Of a DNA stretch of 64,000 nucleotides, positions 18,004-27,781 are shown one piece after another (positions within the stretch are counted from its first letter, which is position 1; each line of letters starts with the position of its first letter). Source of the stretch: Pontiellaceae bacterium B1224 (lineage in GTDB: Bacteria; Verrucomicrobiota; Kiritimatiellia; Kiritimatiellales; Pontiellaceae); assembly GCA_029432815.1 (NCBI GenBank), contig JAROBA010000010.1, positions 62,001 through 126,000 of the forward strand, in the 5' to 3' direction. Position numbers and translations under genes: made by a program. The notes below the pieces were generated by a model that had not been told where the DNA came from, did not search any database, and saw only the letters and a program-made list of their open reading frames with translations.

Positions 18004-19059
18004 ATGAATTCAAAAGTATCCAATGATTGGAAATGGCAGATCGCCAACCGAATCTCCACTCGCGAGCAGTTGGAGGAATATATTGAACTGACTGATGATG
18101 AGCGTGCCGCATTTGATGGCGATATTCCGCTCTCCTTTGCCGTTACCCCACACTATGCATCCTTGCTGACAAGCGATGCCCTGCGGAAAACCGTCATACC
18201 AACGGATCATGAAAATAACATCGGCACCGGCGAACTGGCCGATCCGCTTGGGGAAGAGGATCACCGCGCCACGCCACACCTCATTCACACCTATCCCGAT
18301 AAGGTGCTGTTTCTTGCCACCACGTTTTGCTCCACCTATTGTCGCTACTGCACCCGCTCACGTATGGTGGGCAAGCCGTTGCCTTTCGACGTTTCCACTT
18401 TTGATGAGACCTTTCAATATATCGAAGAACATAAGGAAATCCGCGACGTGCTGATCTCCGGCGGCGATCCGCTTACGATGACCGACTCCGTGCTCGACGA
18501 ACTGCTTTCCAGAGTTCGGAACATTCCACACATCCGTATGGTCCGCATCGGCTCAAAAGTCCCGGTTGTCTTGCCGCAGCGCATCACCGCTGAACTATGT
18601 TCCATACTTCGGAAACACCGCGTCTGGCTCAGCCTGCACTTTATTCACGAAGCCGAACTTTCGCCCGAAACGAAGGCCGCCTGCCGCATGCTTTCCGACT
18701 ATGGAATCGGGATGGTCAGCCAAACCGTTTTGCTGAAAGGGGTGAACGACGATACGCAATCGCTCATCGATCTCTTTTACGGTCTGCTCGAAATCAACGT
18801 GAAACCGTACTACCTGCTGCAATGCGATCCCGTCCAGGGTTCGGAACATTTCCGAACCACCGTAGAAAAGGGGATCGAGCTCATCCAATCCCTGCACGGC
18901 CATATCTCCGGCCTCGCCGTCCCGCAATACGTCATCGACGCCCCAGGCGGCGGAGGAAAAGTTCCAATCATTGGAAAAGAGCAGATCCGCCGGGAAGGGG
19001 ATGATGTTGTCTTCCTCAACTATCTCGGAAAAGAATACCGCTATCCAGATCCGCTCTGA
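18004..19059 (+). CDS. Lysine 2,3-aminomutase family radical SAM enzyme
   Basis: Members are radical-SAM, PLP-dependent enzymes that move the alpha-amino group of lysine to the beta carbon. From the ATG at 18004 (GAGAGG upstream) the protein has 351 residues. The [4Fe-4S] cluster motif CSTYCRYC gives C109, C113 and C116, and the PLP-lysine motif DAPGGGGKVP lies near 315-324. That glycine-rich motif fits KamA-type enzymes better than EpmB, although the length is nearer EpmB because the tetramerising C-terminal part of KamA is short. Possible roles are beta-lysine formation, for osmoprotection or EF-P modification. No epmA or ablB neighbour is visible. Confidence 0.85.
   Translation: MNSKVSNDWKWQIANRISTREQLEEYIELTDDERAAFDGDIPLSFAVTPHYASLLTSDALRKTVIPTDHENNIGTGELADPLGEEDHRATPHLIHTYPDKVLFLATTFCSTYCRYCTRSRMVGKPLPFDVSTFDETFQYIEEHKEIRDVLISGGDPLTMTDSVLDELLSRVRNIPHIRMVRIGSKVPVVLPQRITAELCSILRKHRVWLSLHFIHEAELSPETKAACRMLSDYGIGMVSQTVLLKGVNDDTQSLIDLFYGLLEINVKPYYLLQCDPVQGSEHFRTTVEKGIELIQSLHGHISGLAVPQYVIDAPGGGGKVPIIGKEQIRREGDDVVFLNYLGKEYRYPDPL
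18962..18976. repeat. Palindrome copy 8
   Basis: Exact copy, spacer TCA, next to the PLP-lysine motif of the aminomutase gene; read as VPIIGK. Confidence 0.9.
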
Positions 19060-19076
19060 ATCCATTCGCCAATTAA

Positions 19077-20519
19077 TTATGTTCCGCAGAAGGTTTGGTG
19101 CACGATCTCTTCCGGTTTTGGTGCCTTTTCGTATGCTGCATATTCCGCGCGATCCTCGTAAGGTTTGGCCAACGCATCAACGAGTTTGTTGAAGGGAGCG
19201 AAGTCATTGCCATACGCCGACTGAATGGCCTGCTCAATACGGTGGTTGCGGGGAATCAGAATGGGGTTGGATTGCCGCATTGCCGCCGTGTTCGGATTCG
19301 ACTGGGTGGCGGCTTCCCATGCAGCATACCACTCATCCAGCAAAGCGGGGTCTTTGAATAGCGCATTCAGTTCATTCCGGTTCTCATAGGTCAAGTGACG
19401 GAAGAAGAGGGTAAAATCGACTTCCTGTTTTGTAAGGAGCGAAAGCCCACTCCGGACGATATCCAGCGGCGCATCTTCGGCCAGTCCGAATTTTGCGAGG
19501 AACCGTTTATCATATTCGGAGCGGAATTGACCCGAAAAGGTGCCGAGTGCTGTTGTAGCTTTTTCAATGGCCGTTTTGCTGTCTTCAGAAATCAGAGAAA
19601 GCAGGGTTTCTGCAAACCGTTCCAGATTCCAGCGAGCCATATTCGGTTGGCTGCCCCAGGCATAGCGTCCGTTGCTATCAATCGAACTGAATACACATTG
19701 CGGATGAAAGTCATCCATGAAAGCGCACGGACCATAGTCGATGGTTTCTCCGGAGATCGCGGTATTATCGGTATTCATCACGCCGTGGATAAACCCGAGC
19801 GACATCCAATGTGGAACGAGTTTAGCCTGCGCTTCAATCACCCGTTCCAACAAAGTGAGATAGGGGTTGTCGGACTCGGCCGCATCGGGGTAGTGCCGTG
19901 CAATCGTGTAATCCGCCAATTCGCGCAGCGCATCGGCATCGTTGCTGGCATAAAAATACTGGAAGGTACCGACGCGGATATGGCTCGATGCCACTCGCGT
20001 AAAAATACCGCCCGCCAGATGCCCCTCCTGCCGCAACACCGACTCTCCGGTCGACACCGCCGCCAGCGCGCGGGTGGTCGGCACACCGAGGGCGTGCACC
20101 GCTTCACTGACGATATATTCGCGCAACACCGGACCCAATGCTGACTTTCCATCGCCACCCCGCGAGAACGGCGTGCGGCCGGATCCTTTCAGCTGAATAT
20201 CCCGCCGCGTTCCGTTCTGATCCACCACCTCGCCGAGCAATAGGGCCCGGCCATCGCCCAGCTGCGGAACAAAACCGCCGAATTGATGCCCGGCATAGGC
20301 CTGCGCCAGCGGCTCGGAGCCGGCAGCAATTTGCTTTCCCGAAAAAACATCGAGCGCTTCTTCGGTTTCCAGCCAGGCGGGATCGATTCCCAGCTCGACA
20401 GCCAGTGCCGAATTGGCACGTAGCAGTTTCGGGGCCGGTACCGCTGCCGCATTTTGTTTCGCATAAAAGCGTTCGGGTAAACGGGCGTAGGTATTATCAA
20501 AAGGAATGGGGGTAGGCAT
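19077..20519 (-). CDS. selO: Protein adenylyltransferase SelO (YdiU family)
   Basis: SelO is a pseudokinase-fold enzyme that transfers AMP from ATP to protein hydroxyl side chains. The 480-residue protein has the family sequence throughout: QFGGFVPQLGDGRALLLGEV, DIQLKGSGRTPFSRGGDGKS, the catalytic-loop region FIHGVMNTDNTAISGETIDYGPCAFMD, and the bacterial C terminus TFCGT. The length is normal. It converges with the aminomutase gene and shares orientation with the downstream-coded esterase upstream of it, 18 bases away, so the two may be co-transcribed. Confidence 0.95.
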   Translation of the reverse strand: MPTPIPFDNTYARLPERFYAKQNAAAVPAPKLLRANSALAVELGIDPAWLETEEALDVFSGKQIAAGSEPLAQAYAGHQFGGFVPQLGDGRALLLGEVVDQNGTRRDIQLKGSGRTPFSRGGDGKSALGPVLREYIVSEAVHALGVPTTRALAAVSTGESVLRQEGHLAGGIFTRVASSHIRVGTFQYFYASNDADALRELADYTIARHYPDAAESDNPYLTLLERVIEAQAKLVPHWMSLGFIHGVMNTDNTAISGETIDYGPCAFMDDFHPQCVFSSIDSNGRYAWGSQPNMARWNLERFAETLLSLISEDSKTAIEKATTALGTFSGQFRSEYDKRFLAKFGLAEDAPLDIVRSGLSLLTKQEVDFTLFFRHLTYENRNELNALFKDPALLDEWYAAWEAATQSNPNTAAMRQSNPILIPRNHRIEQAIQSAYGNDFAPFNKLVDALAKPYEDRAEYAAYEKAPKPEEIVHQTFCGT

Positions 20520-20537
20520 AATTTTCGGTGAAAAGGC

Positions 20538-21218
20538 TTAGGAGAGCTGCTGATTGATGAAGGTGGCGATGTCGTTGATTTCTTCGGGACAGACGGAGTG
20601 CTCCATTGGATAGGTTTTAAAGCAGTAGGCAAACCCCAGTTCTTCCAGATGCTCTTTAGCCAGGTCGGCGAGAACGGGCGGTACGACTTGATCGTGTGTG
20701 CCATGACCTATCAGAATAGGCATGCTTTTATTCTCGCCCGGGTAGTCACTGCCGTCATCGCTGGGCACGGGGATATAACCGGAAAGGGCTATGATACCGG
20801 CGAGTGGTTCGGTATGGCGCAGTCCGGTGTGGAAGGCGACGGCTGCGCCTTGCGAGAATCCGACGAGCAGAATCTGATCTGCCCGCATGCCGTTTGCCTG
20901 TTCCGCATCGATAAAGGCTGTAATCTGATTTCGGCTTTCCTCCATATCGTCCATCGAAACATCGCGCGTTGTGCCGATACTTTTGATGTCATACCAGGCA
21001 GGCATCGGCATTCCGCCGTTCAGTGTAACGGGCCGCACGGGGGCATGGGGAAAGATAAACTTTACGGGCGCACTTAACTGTTTTTCCAGCTGCGGAACGA
21101 TCGGCGCAAAATCATGCCCGTCGGCACCCAGCCCATGCATCCAGATGATCGTTAGTTTTGGGTTCTCGGTAATGCCGGCGAGTACATGCGGTAAAAGGGG
21201 CTGTGCGTTTTCGGTCAT
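20538..21218 (-). CDS. Alpha/beta-hydrolase, carboxylesterase/phospholipase family
   Basis: This is a cytosolic serine esterase of the acyl-protein-thioesterase type. The 226-residue protein has the oxyanion segment WMHGLGADGHDF, the nucleophile elbow GFSQGA, the acid in GTHDQVV and the catalytic histidine in MEHSV. It resembles YpfH and Pseudomonas carboxylesterase II. The physiological substrate is not evident. It lies 18 bases upstream of selO in the same direction. Confidence 0.9.
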   Translation of the reverse strand: MTENAQPLLPHVLAGITENPKLTIIWMHGLGADGHDFAPIVPQLEKQLSAPVKFIFPHAPVRPVTLNGGMPMPAWYDIKSIGTTRDVSMDDMEESRNQITAFIDAEQANGMRADQILLVGFSQGAAVAFHTGLRHTEPLAGIIALSGYIPVPSDDGSDYPGENKSMPILIGHGTHDQVVPPVLADLAKEHLEELGFAYCFKTYPMEHSVCPEEINDIATFINQQLS

Positions 21219-21235
21219 GGAAATCCCGTTGCTTT

Positions 21236-21832
21236 CTACATGAACAAGCGTCTAACAAAAAGGATGCCGCATCCGAAGATCCCGATCAGGACCAGCGCCG
21301 CGGGTTCTGGTATGCTGTTCACTGAAATCTCGGTAAATCCAAATCCACTGTTCGCCACTTCGTGAGGCAGGTTGGCGCGAATCCGCATGGCCCAGCTTGC
21401 TACGCCGCTTTCGGAATATTCGGACGAATTAATCAGATCACTTAAAACTACTGTCTGTTTTTCGGTATCCTGTGTATCGGAAATCCAGACGAGCTCGTTG
21501 ATATAATTGCCTACTGTATTATAAAGAAGGATGTTCACATTATAATACCCTCCGTTTACCGGAGCATCCGGAGTAATGCTGACACTCGTATAGACATCGA
21601 CATCCATGCTTCCGCCGAATGCGCCTCCCAGCTGCCAGTCCATACCGGTGTCCACGTAATTCGTACTTGTTTTCTGCAGTGTTACAATACCGTTGCCGCC
21701 ATTGTCCGACACCGAGGCTGCTCCGAAGGTGTAGGAAATATTATTCGTATTATCCAAGGTGTCCACAACCACATCAGCCTGCAGCGTTCCGGCCATCACA
21801 AGTCCCGCCAATAGAAAAATCAATTTTTTCAT
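21236..21832 (-). CDS. PEP-CTERM-anchored secreted protein
   Basis: The 198-residue protein has a signal peptide (MKKLIFLLAGLVMAGTLQAD), a central beta-rich domain of unknown function, and a C-terminal sorting signal: SIPEPAALVLIGIFGCGILF followed by the basic cluster VRR. This PEP-CTERM tripartite tail targets proteins to the exosortase system in Gram-negative bacteria that make extracellular polysaccharide; no exosortase gene is in this window. The middle domain may bind polysaccharide or cell-surface material, but nothing in the sequence proves it. Confidence 0.85.
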   Translation of the reverse strand: MKKLIFLLAGLVMAGTLQADVVVDTLDNTNNISYTFGAASVSDNGGNGIVTLQKTSTNYVDTGMDWQLGGAFGGSMDVDVYTSVSITPDAPVNGGYYNVNILLYNTVGNYINELVWISDTQDTEKQTVVLSDLINSSEYSESGVASWAMRIRANLPHEVANSGFGFTEISVNSIPEPAALVLIGIFGCGILFVRRLFM

Positions 21833-22020
21833 GTCCGTTTTCTCCTTAAATAAAGCGCAGGATCATATACATCCTGTTGCCTGCAACAAGCCAATGTCCC
21901 GAAAATCATCTGTACCCTAATTCTTGCTCTCCATGAGCTGTGGGGTACTGTGTTTCATATTAACTAATTTTAGCATCTTTAACACCAACTCTGACTTTAT
22001 ACGATAACTGAGGGAAATGA

Positions 22021-23028
22021 ATGACGGGCTTACGAACAGCAGATCGGTGCAAAGTAACTGTCGGGCAAACGATTACATGTTTGATAGGCACATGCATCAG
22101 TTGGTTATTCATCGGTTGCTTATTTATTGGTGCTGCTCCGGATACCGCAGCCCAAGTGAGAATTACCGATTTTAATGGAAACGGTGTGCTCAGCTGGACC
22201 AATAGTTTAAGTAATGCTGTAGGAACGGTTCAGTGGTCGCCCAATCTGACCGGCGGCGAATGGAACTCGGATTGGCAGTCACTACGTCAGATTCCCCTCA
22301 CAAACCAAACCACGTCGGTTTCTGTACCGATGTTCTACCGTGTCCAGGTATCCACAAACGTTCATTCTGGAACCAGCCTCGCGGGATGGACGACCGTGCT
22401 AGGGGACGGAATCTATGTACCAACCGGGGTGTCTCCCGTTACAACCAACGACATTGGGACCACACATTTTACTGAATACAGTGAACTGGAGGCCAACAGC
22501 AATCAGCGCCAAATCATGGCTCATAACATTCTGTTCAAGCGCGTCAACGACGCCGAAGCCGCAAACGTTGTTCATGATTGCGGTTATTCTTTCCGACTGC
22601 CGTATCTGCCGACAACAGAAAATTCGGTTCTCAATGCTCAAACACTGGAGGGCGGACTCTTCGTATGGAATGATGACGATCAGCTCGACTATGGCGGCGC
22701 ATTCCAATGGATCCTGAACCCCTGGATCAGCGAGTTTGGCACCGTACAGGTGTGGACAGGGTTCTGTACGAACGAATGGCGCTCCGTGGGCTACCTTGAA
22801 CCAGACACCAATTGGCATCATGTCCGGATGCAAATCGATTTCAAGACTCAGATGGCGAGCCTTTCGATCGACAATCATCTATTTCCCTTTGTCTTCACTG
22901 CCACACCCAAGGAAGGTTGGGGCCCGGAGACGGCGGCGCGTTTTCAGGTGGAAATTGTGAGCACATTTCCGGGAACCACCGGCTATGTTCATAAGGCACA
23001 CGTCAAAGACTGGTTCTGGCACTGGTAA
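22021..23028 (+). CDS. Secreted protein of unknown function
   Basis: I do not recognise the family with certainty. The 335-residue product has an N-terminal hydrophobic segment (LIGTCISWLFIGCLFIGAA) that should direct export, a short beta-sandwich-like segment at about 45-110 ending SVPMFYRVQVS, a repeat style common in secreted PVC-bacterium proteins, and a C-terminal region at about 150-335 resembling a jelly-roll fold, with W- and Y-rich strands (ending VKDWFWHW). The start codon is uncertain because several upstream residues are not signal-like. It is divergent from the PEP-CTERM gene, 188 bases away. Confidence 0.6.
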   Translation: MTGLRTADRCKVTVGQTITCLIGTCISWLFIGCLFIGAAPDTAAQVRITDFNGNGVLSWTNSLSNAVGTVQWSPNLTGGEWNSDWQSLRQIPLTNQTTSVSVPMFYRVQVSTNVHSGTSLAGWTTVLGDGIYVPTGVSPVTTNDIGTTHFTEYSELEANSNQRQIMAHNILFKRVNDAEAANVVHDCGYSFRLPYLPTTENSVLNAQTLEGGLFVWNDDDQLDYGGAFQWILNPWISEFGTVQVWTGFCTNEWRSVGYLEPDTNWHHVRMQIDFKTQMASLSIDNHLFPFVFTATPKEGWGPETAARFQVEIVSTFPGTTGYVHKAHVKDWFWHW

Positions 23029-23266
23029 TCCCATCAAGGGTGCCAAGGAGGCCTGACTGTTTTATTGACCCATAAAAATTCGTTTAATCATGTTCAGGTT
23101 TCTCAGCCCGCCATCTTTTGACTCCGTCGATGGGGAACGGGAGGAGGGTAAAGTTTCTTTGGTTTATCTTCTGAAGATTGATACCGTAGCGCTCTAAATA
23201 ATTGTAATCCTCAGGTTGACCCTTCGTAGGGTTGAAATCATTCGCCGAGTGCGAAAAGGAAATCGT

Positions 23267-24439
23267 ATGAATCTATTTTTTAAAGCAGTGCTGTTATTCG
23301 GGCTAATCGGGTCTGCACAGGCAGGCGTTCCCGTTCTCTATATATATGGCGATGTCTCGGCAGATGGGGATATTCCTTCGGGCGAGAAAGAACCTTTTCA
23401 ACAAATGCGGCTGAATGATTCCGGGAAGTACGGCATGTCCGAGTTTAAAGAGGCGATTGAAGAGGTCGGGTTTGATATTGCCGAAAAATATGATGCCGAG
23501 ATTGAGCTGAACGACTCTTTTTTAAATCAATATCGTGTCATTATGCTTGCCTCGAACCAGCGCATGTTCTGTCCGGCTGAAGTGGCGGCAATTCACAAAT
23601 GGGTCGAGCAAGGGGGCGGTTTAATCGCTTGGTCCGACAGCGCTTTCGGTGGTCATTACCGAAAGGTGGGGATAGGTAATACCCAGGGGCGCGATAGCAA
23701 TAATCTCATTACAGAAAAATATGGCATGTATTTTCTGACCGATAACGGAGGGGGAAATTATCTGATTTCGCAATATGATGAAGATCATTATTTGAATGAT
23801 AACAATCGGAACGCCGGTATTCGTTACCGCGGCGAAGGAGTCAGTTGCGTTCGTGTTTCTTCGCCAGCCCGGGTACTCGCCCGTTTGCAGGAAGGCGGAC
23901 TGGGCGGGAAAATGGAGGTGAATAAGGTGGATGGAATCTACCAGCCGGAAAACGATGCCGCTCTGGCGGTTGCCGAAAGCGGGAAAGGCCGTGTTGTCGG
24001 AACCTTTGACCGAAACTGTTTTTGGAATGCCGGGGACGGAAGCCGATTGAGTCATTGTGATAATCGCGAATTTACGCAGCGGATGGTGGTTTGGGCGGCC
24101 GGACTGGAGAAAGAGGTTGAAATTGTCGGCAAGCCGCTGCCAAAAAGCGGAGTGCCCAATCAGCCTCCAAAAGTATCGGCAGGGAAGGATCAAATGGTAA
24201 AACAACTGCAGGCCGATCTGGTCGGAACCGTAAGCGATGATTCCCAACTGAAACGGTTCCCCGAGATTCGCTGGTCAGTAAGAAAAAGTCAGGGAAAGGT
24301 CACGTTTGAGAACGATAATCCAAATGCGGCAACAGTCCGGGTTTTCTTTTCAAAGCCCGGAAAATATAACTTCATTTTAACGGCAGATGATGGCGAGTTC
24401 TCCATCCGTGATTATGTGACCGTTACGGTGAAACCGTAA
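23267..24439 (+). CDS. Secreted ThuA/GATase-like protein with C-terminal PKD-like domain
   Basis: The ATG at 23267 follows AAAAGGA and gives 390 residues with a signal peptide ending SAQA. Residues about 20-280 look like a flavodoxin/GATase-type Rossmann fold of the ThuA class: VLYIYGDVS, YRVIMLASNQRMF, HKWVEQGGGLIAWSDS and GKGRVVGTFDRN. From about 300 there is an Ig/PKD-like beta sandwich beginning NQPPKVSAGKDQ and ending DYVTVTVKP. ThuA-like domains in PVC bacteria often accompany sugar-catabolic genes, but no such neighbours are present here. Function unknown. The longer frame back to 23216 lacks a ribosome site. Confidence 0.7.
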   Translation: MNLFFKAVLLFGLIGSAQAGVPVLYIYGDVSADGDIPSGEKEPFQQMRLNDSGKYGMSEFKEAIEEVGFDIAEKYDAEIELNDSFLNQYRVIMLASNQRMFCPAEVAAIHKWVEQGGGLIAWSDSAFGGHYRKVGIGNTQGRDSNNLITEKYGMYFLTDNGGGNYLISQYDEDHYLNDNNRNAGIRYRGEGVSCVRVSSPARVLARLQEGGLGGKMEVNKVDGIYQPENDAALAVAESGKGRVVGTFDRNCFWNAGDGSRLSHCDNREFTQRMVVWAAGLEKEVEIVGKPLPKSGVPNQPPKVSAGKDQMVKQLQADLVGTVSDDSQLKRFPEIRWSVRKSQGKVTFENDNPNAATVRVFFSKPGKYNFILTADDGEFSIRDYVTVTVKP

Positions 24440-24803
24440 GGGGTCACGAAAGTAGAACGGCCCTTCAAGCTGTTCATCGGCTAAGTGATGGGGCAGGTAC
24501 AATATTGGAGGTAGAAAATGATCTGGAAGAGCAGTGAACATTTTTGACCCCCTATTTTGACCTGAAAAGTGCCGTACGTGCCGGTCCCGTGATCCCGCAA
24601 TCCAAGAATCATCCAGACATTGGGGAAACGTGCGGCTTTTTACGTTAACTTTTTCGTACGCAGGCCACAGAGGCCATCGCCCTTGCAGAGGATAAGGTCT
24701 ACCTGTTTTTTTGTGTCTTTGGGTTAGCCTATTTCGTTCTCTTTAAAAACATCTTTTGGCTATTGATTAAATGTGTGGGTCGGGCAGGCTGTTGTCTACT
24801 TCC
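24440..24803. other. 364-base gap with no recognised gene
   Basis: The gap separates the ThuA-like gene from the antiporter gene. It holds a GGAGGT sequence followed by a nine-codon frame at 24518-24547, but nothing that looks like a conserved gene, RNA or clear promoter. Confidence 0.5.
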
Positions 24804-26390
24804 ATGAAGATACGCTTTATCATTGTTATGATTCTGTTTCTCGGCACCTGGCTGGTCGGATTGTCCGATGCGCCATGGATTGCTCTTTGGCCGAGTGTGG
24901 TTGCGCTGGCTTCGGTCTTTATTCTCAGCCGGACCATTTTAGGGCTGCTTCTGGGTATGGGTGCGGGGTTAGTACTACTTGCGGATGGCAACCCGGTCAT
25001 GGCATTGGGTTCATTTTTTACGGTCCACCTGCTTCCTGTTTTTTCGAGTACATGGAATCTGAGTGTTCTGGCGTTTACATTGCTGCTCGGCGGATTTGCG
25101 GCGTTGCTTGAACGCGGCGGCGGTATTCAGGCGCTGATGCAGAAAGGGTTGCTTTCGGGAAGTCATTCTGGAAAAAGGGTTCAGTGGAGCGCTTATATGC
25201 TTGGCCTGATCTGCTTTTTCGACGGGTTGGCGAACTGTATGCTGGTAGGCAAGTCGATGAGTCCAATGGCGAAGCGGGCCGGGGTTTCGAAAGCACGGCT
25301 GGCGTACATTGTGGATTCAACCAGTTCGGCGGTGGCGTGCGTGGCGGTAATCTCGACCTGGATTGCCTATCAGCTGGCGATGATTCGCGAAGGTTTGCTG
25401 CAGGCCGATGTTGAGGCTCAGCCGTTTGGTCTTTTTCTGAAATCGATCCCTTTCAATTATTACTGCTGGTTTACGCTGATCCTTTTGGCGGTCGTGGTTT
25501 CCAGGGATTGGAACATTGGACCAATGCGGAAGCGGGAGATGGGGATCAGACTGGTTGAACCGGTACAGCAGGATTTTAACGGCATGAATAAAACAACTGC
25601 ATGGAGTGCGGTTGTCCCGTTGGGATTTCTGATTCTTGGATTGTTGATTGGGCTTTATTTGAGCGGCAGCCAAGGGAACTGTTTTCCGATGACACTGCAA
25701 CGTGTTTCCGATGCGTTCGGAAATGCAAATGCATCGGCTGTGCTGGTTTGGGTGAGTGCGTTGGCATGCGGAATTGCGTTATTCTTTAATTTTAAGCCCA
25801 TTAAATCTCAGGGAGAAAACCCGTTGAAAGTTTTCGGGGCAGGGATAAAAAATCTATTTAAGCCCGTGCTGATTCTTGTCGCAGCCTGGTTGCTGAGCAG
25901 TACACTGAAATCATTGAATGCCACCGAAGTTCTGACGGGTCTCTTACAGGGCAATGTTGCTCCGGGCCTGTTTTCTCTGTTGGTTTTTGTTACGGGCGCA
26001 CTGATCTCATTCAGCACTGGAACTTCGTGGGGAACGATGGGGATTCTTATGCCGCTCGCACTGCCGGTTGCGCTGAGTTTTTCCGGTGGTGAACTGTCCC
26101 CCCTTATTCACGGCACGATTGCTGCAGTTTTCAGCGGGGCGGTTTTCGGGGACCATTGTTCGCCTTTCAGCGATACTACTATTGTTTCCTCCATCTCTTG
26201 TGGAACTGAACCGATGGAGCATGTGAAAACCCAAATGCCGTATGCACTGATTGCGGCAAGTGTTTCAATCCTGATTGGTTTTCTGCCATCCGGGCTCGGG
26301 GTAAATCCTTTCGGGGCTTTGCTGATCGGCGCGGTTGTGTTGTTTGCTTTACCCATCGTTTCCAATGCCTGGAAAAAACAACATGGCTAA
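24804..26390 (+). CDS. Na+/H+ antiporter, NhaC family
   Basis: An integral membrane exchanger with about 12 segments. The protein of about 528 residues has the NhaC-type features LICFFDGLANCMLVG, SKARLAYIVDSTSSAVACVAVISTWIAYQL and, near the C terminus, STGTSWGTMGILMPLALPVA and VFGDHCSPFSDTTIVSS, a highly conserved antiporter signature. A Na+/H+ antiporter fits an organism using a Na+-pumping NADH dehydrogenase. The start is uncertain: the frame opens at 24771, but MKIRFIIVMILF at 24804 gives a typical membrane N terminus. It overlaps the following MFS gene by 8 bases. Confidence 0.88.
   Translation: MKIRFIIVMILFLGTWLVGLSDAPWIALWPSVVALASVFILSRTILGLLLGMGAGLVLLADGNPVMALGSFFTVHLLPVFSSTWNLSVLAFTLLLGGFAALLERGGGIQALMQKGLLSGSHSGKRVQWSAYMLGLICFFDGLANCMLVGKSMSPMAKRAGVSKARLAYIVDSTSSAVACVAVISTWIAYQLAMIREGLLQADVEAQPFGLFLKSIPFNYYCWFTLILLAVVVSRDWNIGPMRKREMGIRLVEPVQQDFNGMNKTTAWSAVVPLGFLILGLLIGLYLSGSQGNCFPMTLQRVSDAFGNANASAVLVWVSALACGIALFFNFKPIKSQGENPLKVFGAGIKNLFKPVLILVAAWLLSSTLKSLNATEVLTGLLQGNVAPGLFSLLVFVTGALISFSTGTSWGTMGILMPLALPVALSFSGGELSPLIHGTIAAVFSGAVFGDHCSPFSDTTIVSSISCGTEPMEHVKTQMPYALIAASVSILIGFLPSGLGVNPFGALLIGAVVLFALPIVSNAWKKQHG
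25499..25513. repeat. Palindrome copy 9
   Basis: Exact copy, spacer GGA, in the antiporter gene; read as SRDWN. Confidence 0.9.
26360..26374. repeat. Palindrome copy 10
   Basis: Exact copy, spacer TGC, at the 3' end of the antiporter gene; read as SNAWK. Confidence 0.9.
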
Positions 26391-27720
26391 AGATCTGCAG
26401 TGCATTGCAAAAAATAATGTTCGGCGGTTTATTCTGTTCAGGATGCTGTTTAATGCGCGGTTCTACTACCCGGTCTTTGCAGTAATCTTTCTGGATTTCG
26501 GGTTAACGCTCGATCAGTTTGCGCTGTTGAATGTGATCTGGGCCGCCACGATAATTCTAGCCGAAGTTCCATCGGGAGCACTGTCGGATCTGATTGGCCG
26601 CAAAAAGCTGCTGGTGCTCACATCCGGTTTAATGGTCTGCGAAATGGCGGTTTGGGCTTTTGCGCCCACGGGAAATCCGAAACTGCTCTTCTGGATGCTG
26701 GCAGTGAACCGAATACTCAGCGGGCTGGGGGAGGCGGCGGCCAGCGGTTCGGATGAGGCGCTGGTTTATGAAAGCCTGGAAGAAGCGGGCATGAAGAGTC
26801 AGTGGTCGAAAGTGCTGGAGCGAGTTTCAAAATGGCAGTCGGTGGCTTTCATGATTTCGATGATTTCCGGCGGGCTGGTTTATGATTCGGCCCTGCTTTC
26901 AAAAATTAGCGGATGGGACATTAGCAAAGAGGTCGCAGTACGCCTGCCGCTCTATCTGACCTTAATCACCTCGATTATCTGCTGGTTCAACTGCCTGGGA
27001 TTTCACGAATCGGAAATGCCGCATAAAGAAGGAAAACACCTGTCGGTGGGTAATGCCTTTCGCCAAACCTTCGCGGCTGGAAAATGGATTTTACAAACTC
27101 CGTTTGCATTGGTGGTTATTTTGGCGGGGGCCTTTGCTGATAGCATTATCCGCATGTTCGTGACACTGAACTCGGAATATTATCGGCTGATCGGCTATCC
27201 GGAATTTGCACTTGGCATTATTGGAGCGGGCATTGCCCTGATGAATTTTGTGGTGGCTCCGCTGGCGCGCCGTTTGGTCGACCGTCACTCTCCAGGATTT
27301 GTTTTCGGCATCGTCAGTGTTCTTGGATTGACGGGCTTTATTGGAGTTTCTTTTTTTGTGCCCTACATCGGTCTACTGTTCAGTGTTCTGCTGTTTGCCG
27401 CGTTCACCATTGTTACCTTTTCTTTATCATACTATCTGAATCAGATTGCGAGCAGTTCGATACGTGCCACCGTGCTGAGTTTCAAGGGCATGGCGCTGAA
27501 TCTGGGCTATGGTTTGATAGGGATCGTCTATGCAGAGTTGCTGCAATATCTGACGCGATCCAAATCCATAGCAACCGGCTCCGATGAACTGTTTATCAGT
27601 GGAGCCCAGTATTTCACACCGTATTTTCTGATCGGCAGCATTGCGGTTCTCATCTTTGGCAGGCTGTATTATCCAGCCGGTAATACCTTCCACTTGTTGA
27701 AAAAAGAACAGGATGATTAG
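26383..27720 (+). CDS. MFS transporter
   Basis: A major facilitator superfamily permease of about 445 residues with 12 predicted membrane segments. The loop 2-3 signature appears as GALSDLIGRKKLLV, and a second-half equivalent as PLARRLVDRHSPGF. The first helices (FRMLFNARFYYPVFAVIFLDFGL) are typical of the MFS_1 group that includes efflux pumps of unknown substrate. The ATG at 26383 overlaps the antiporter stop, indicating coupling; in-frame ATG codons at 26335 and 26365 are alternatives. Confidence 0.85.
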   Translation: MAKDLQCIAKNNVRRFILFRMLFNARFYYPVFAVIFLDFGLTLDQFALLNVIWAATIILAEVPSGALSDLIGRKKLLVLTSGLMVCEMAVWAFAPTGNPKLLFWMLAVNRILSGLGEAAASGSDEALVYESLEEAGMKSQWSKVLERVSKWQSVAFMISMISGGLVYDSALLSKISGWDISKEVAVRLPLYLTLITSIICWFNCLGFHESEMPHKEGKHLSVGNAFRQTFAAGKWILQTPFALVVILAGAFADSIIRMFVTLNSEYYRLIGYPEFALGIIGAGIALMNFVVAPLARRLVDRHSPGFVFGIVSVLGLTGFIGVSFFVPYIGLLFSVLLFAAFTIVTFSLSYYLNQIASSSIRATVLSFKGMALNLGYGLIGIVYAELLQYLTRSKSIATGSDELFISGAQYFTPYFLIGSIAVLIFGRLYYPAGNTFHLLKKEQDD

Positions 27721-27781
27721 AATCCGCCGTATCTCGCTCACCTTTCCTTGGCATTCTTGCTGATTTATTCCACTCTCTCGG

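Noticed and set aside
24518-24547. Nine-codon frame with a good GGAGGT ribosome site between two genes
   Set aside because: Too short to support as a gene, with no recognisable leader-peptide feature or downstream attenuator.
24661-24735. Possible fourth copy of the CACAAAG/CACGAAG hairpin element
   Set aside because: Only isolated words (GTGTCTTTG, CCACAGAGG) match; the arms do not pair convincingly.
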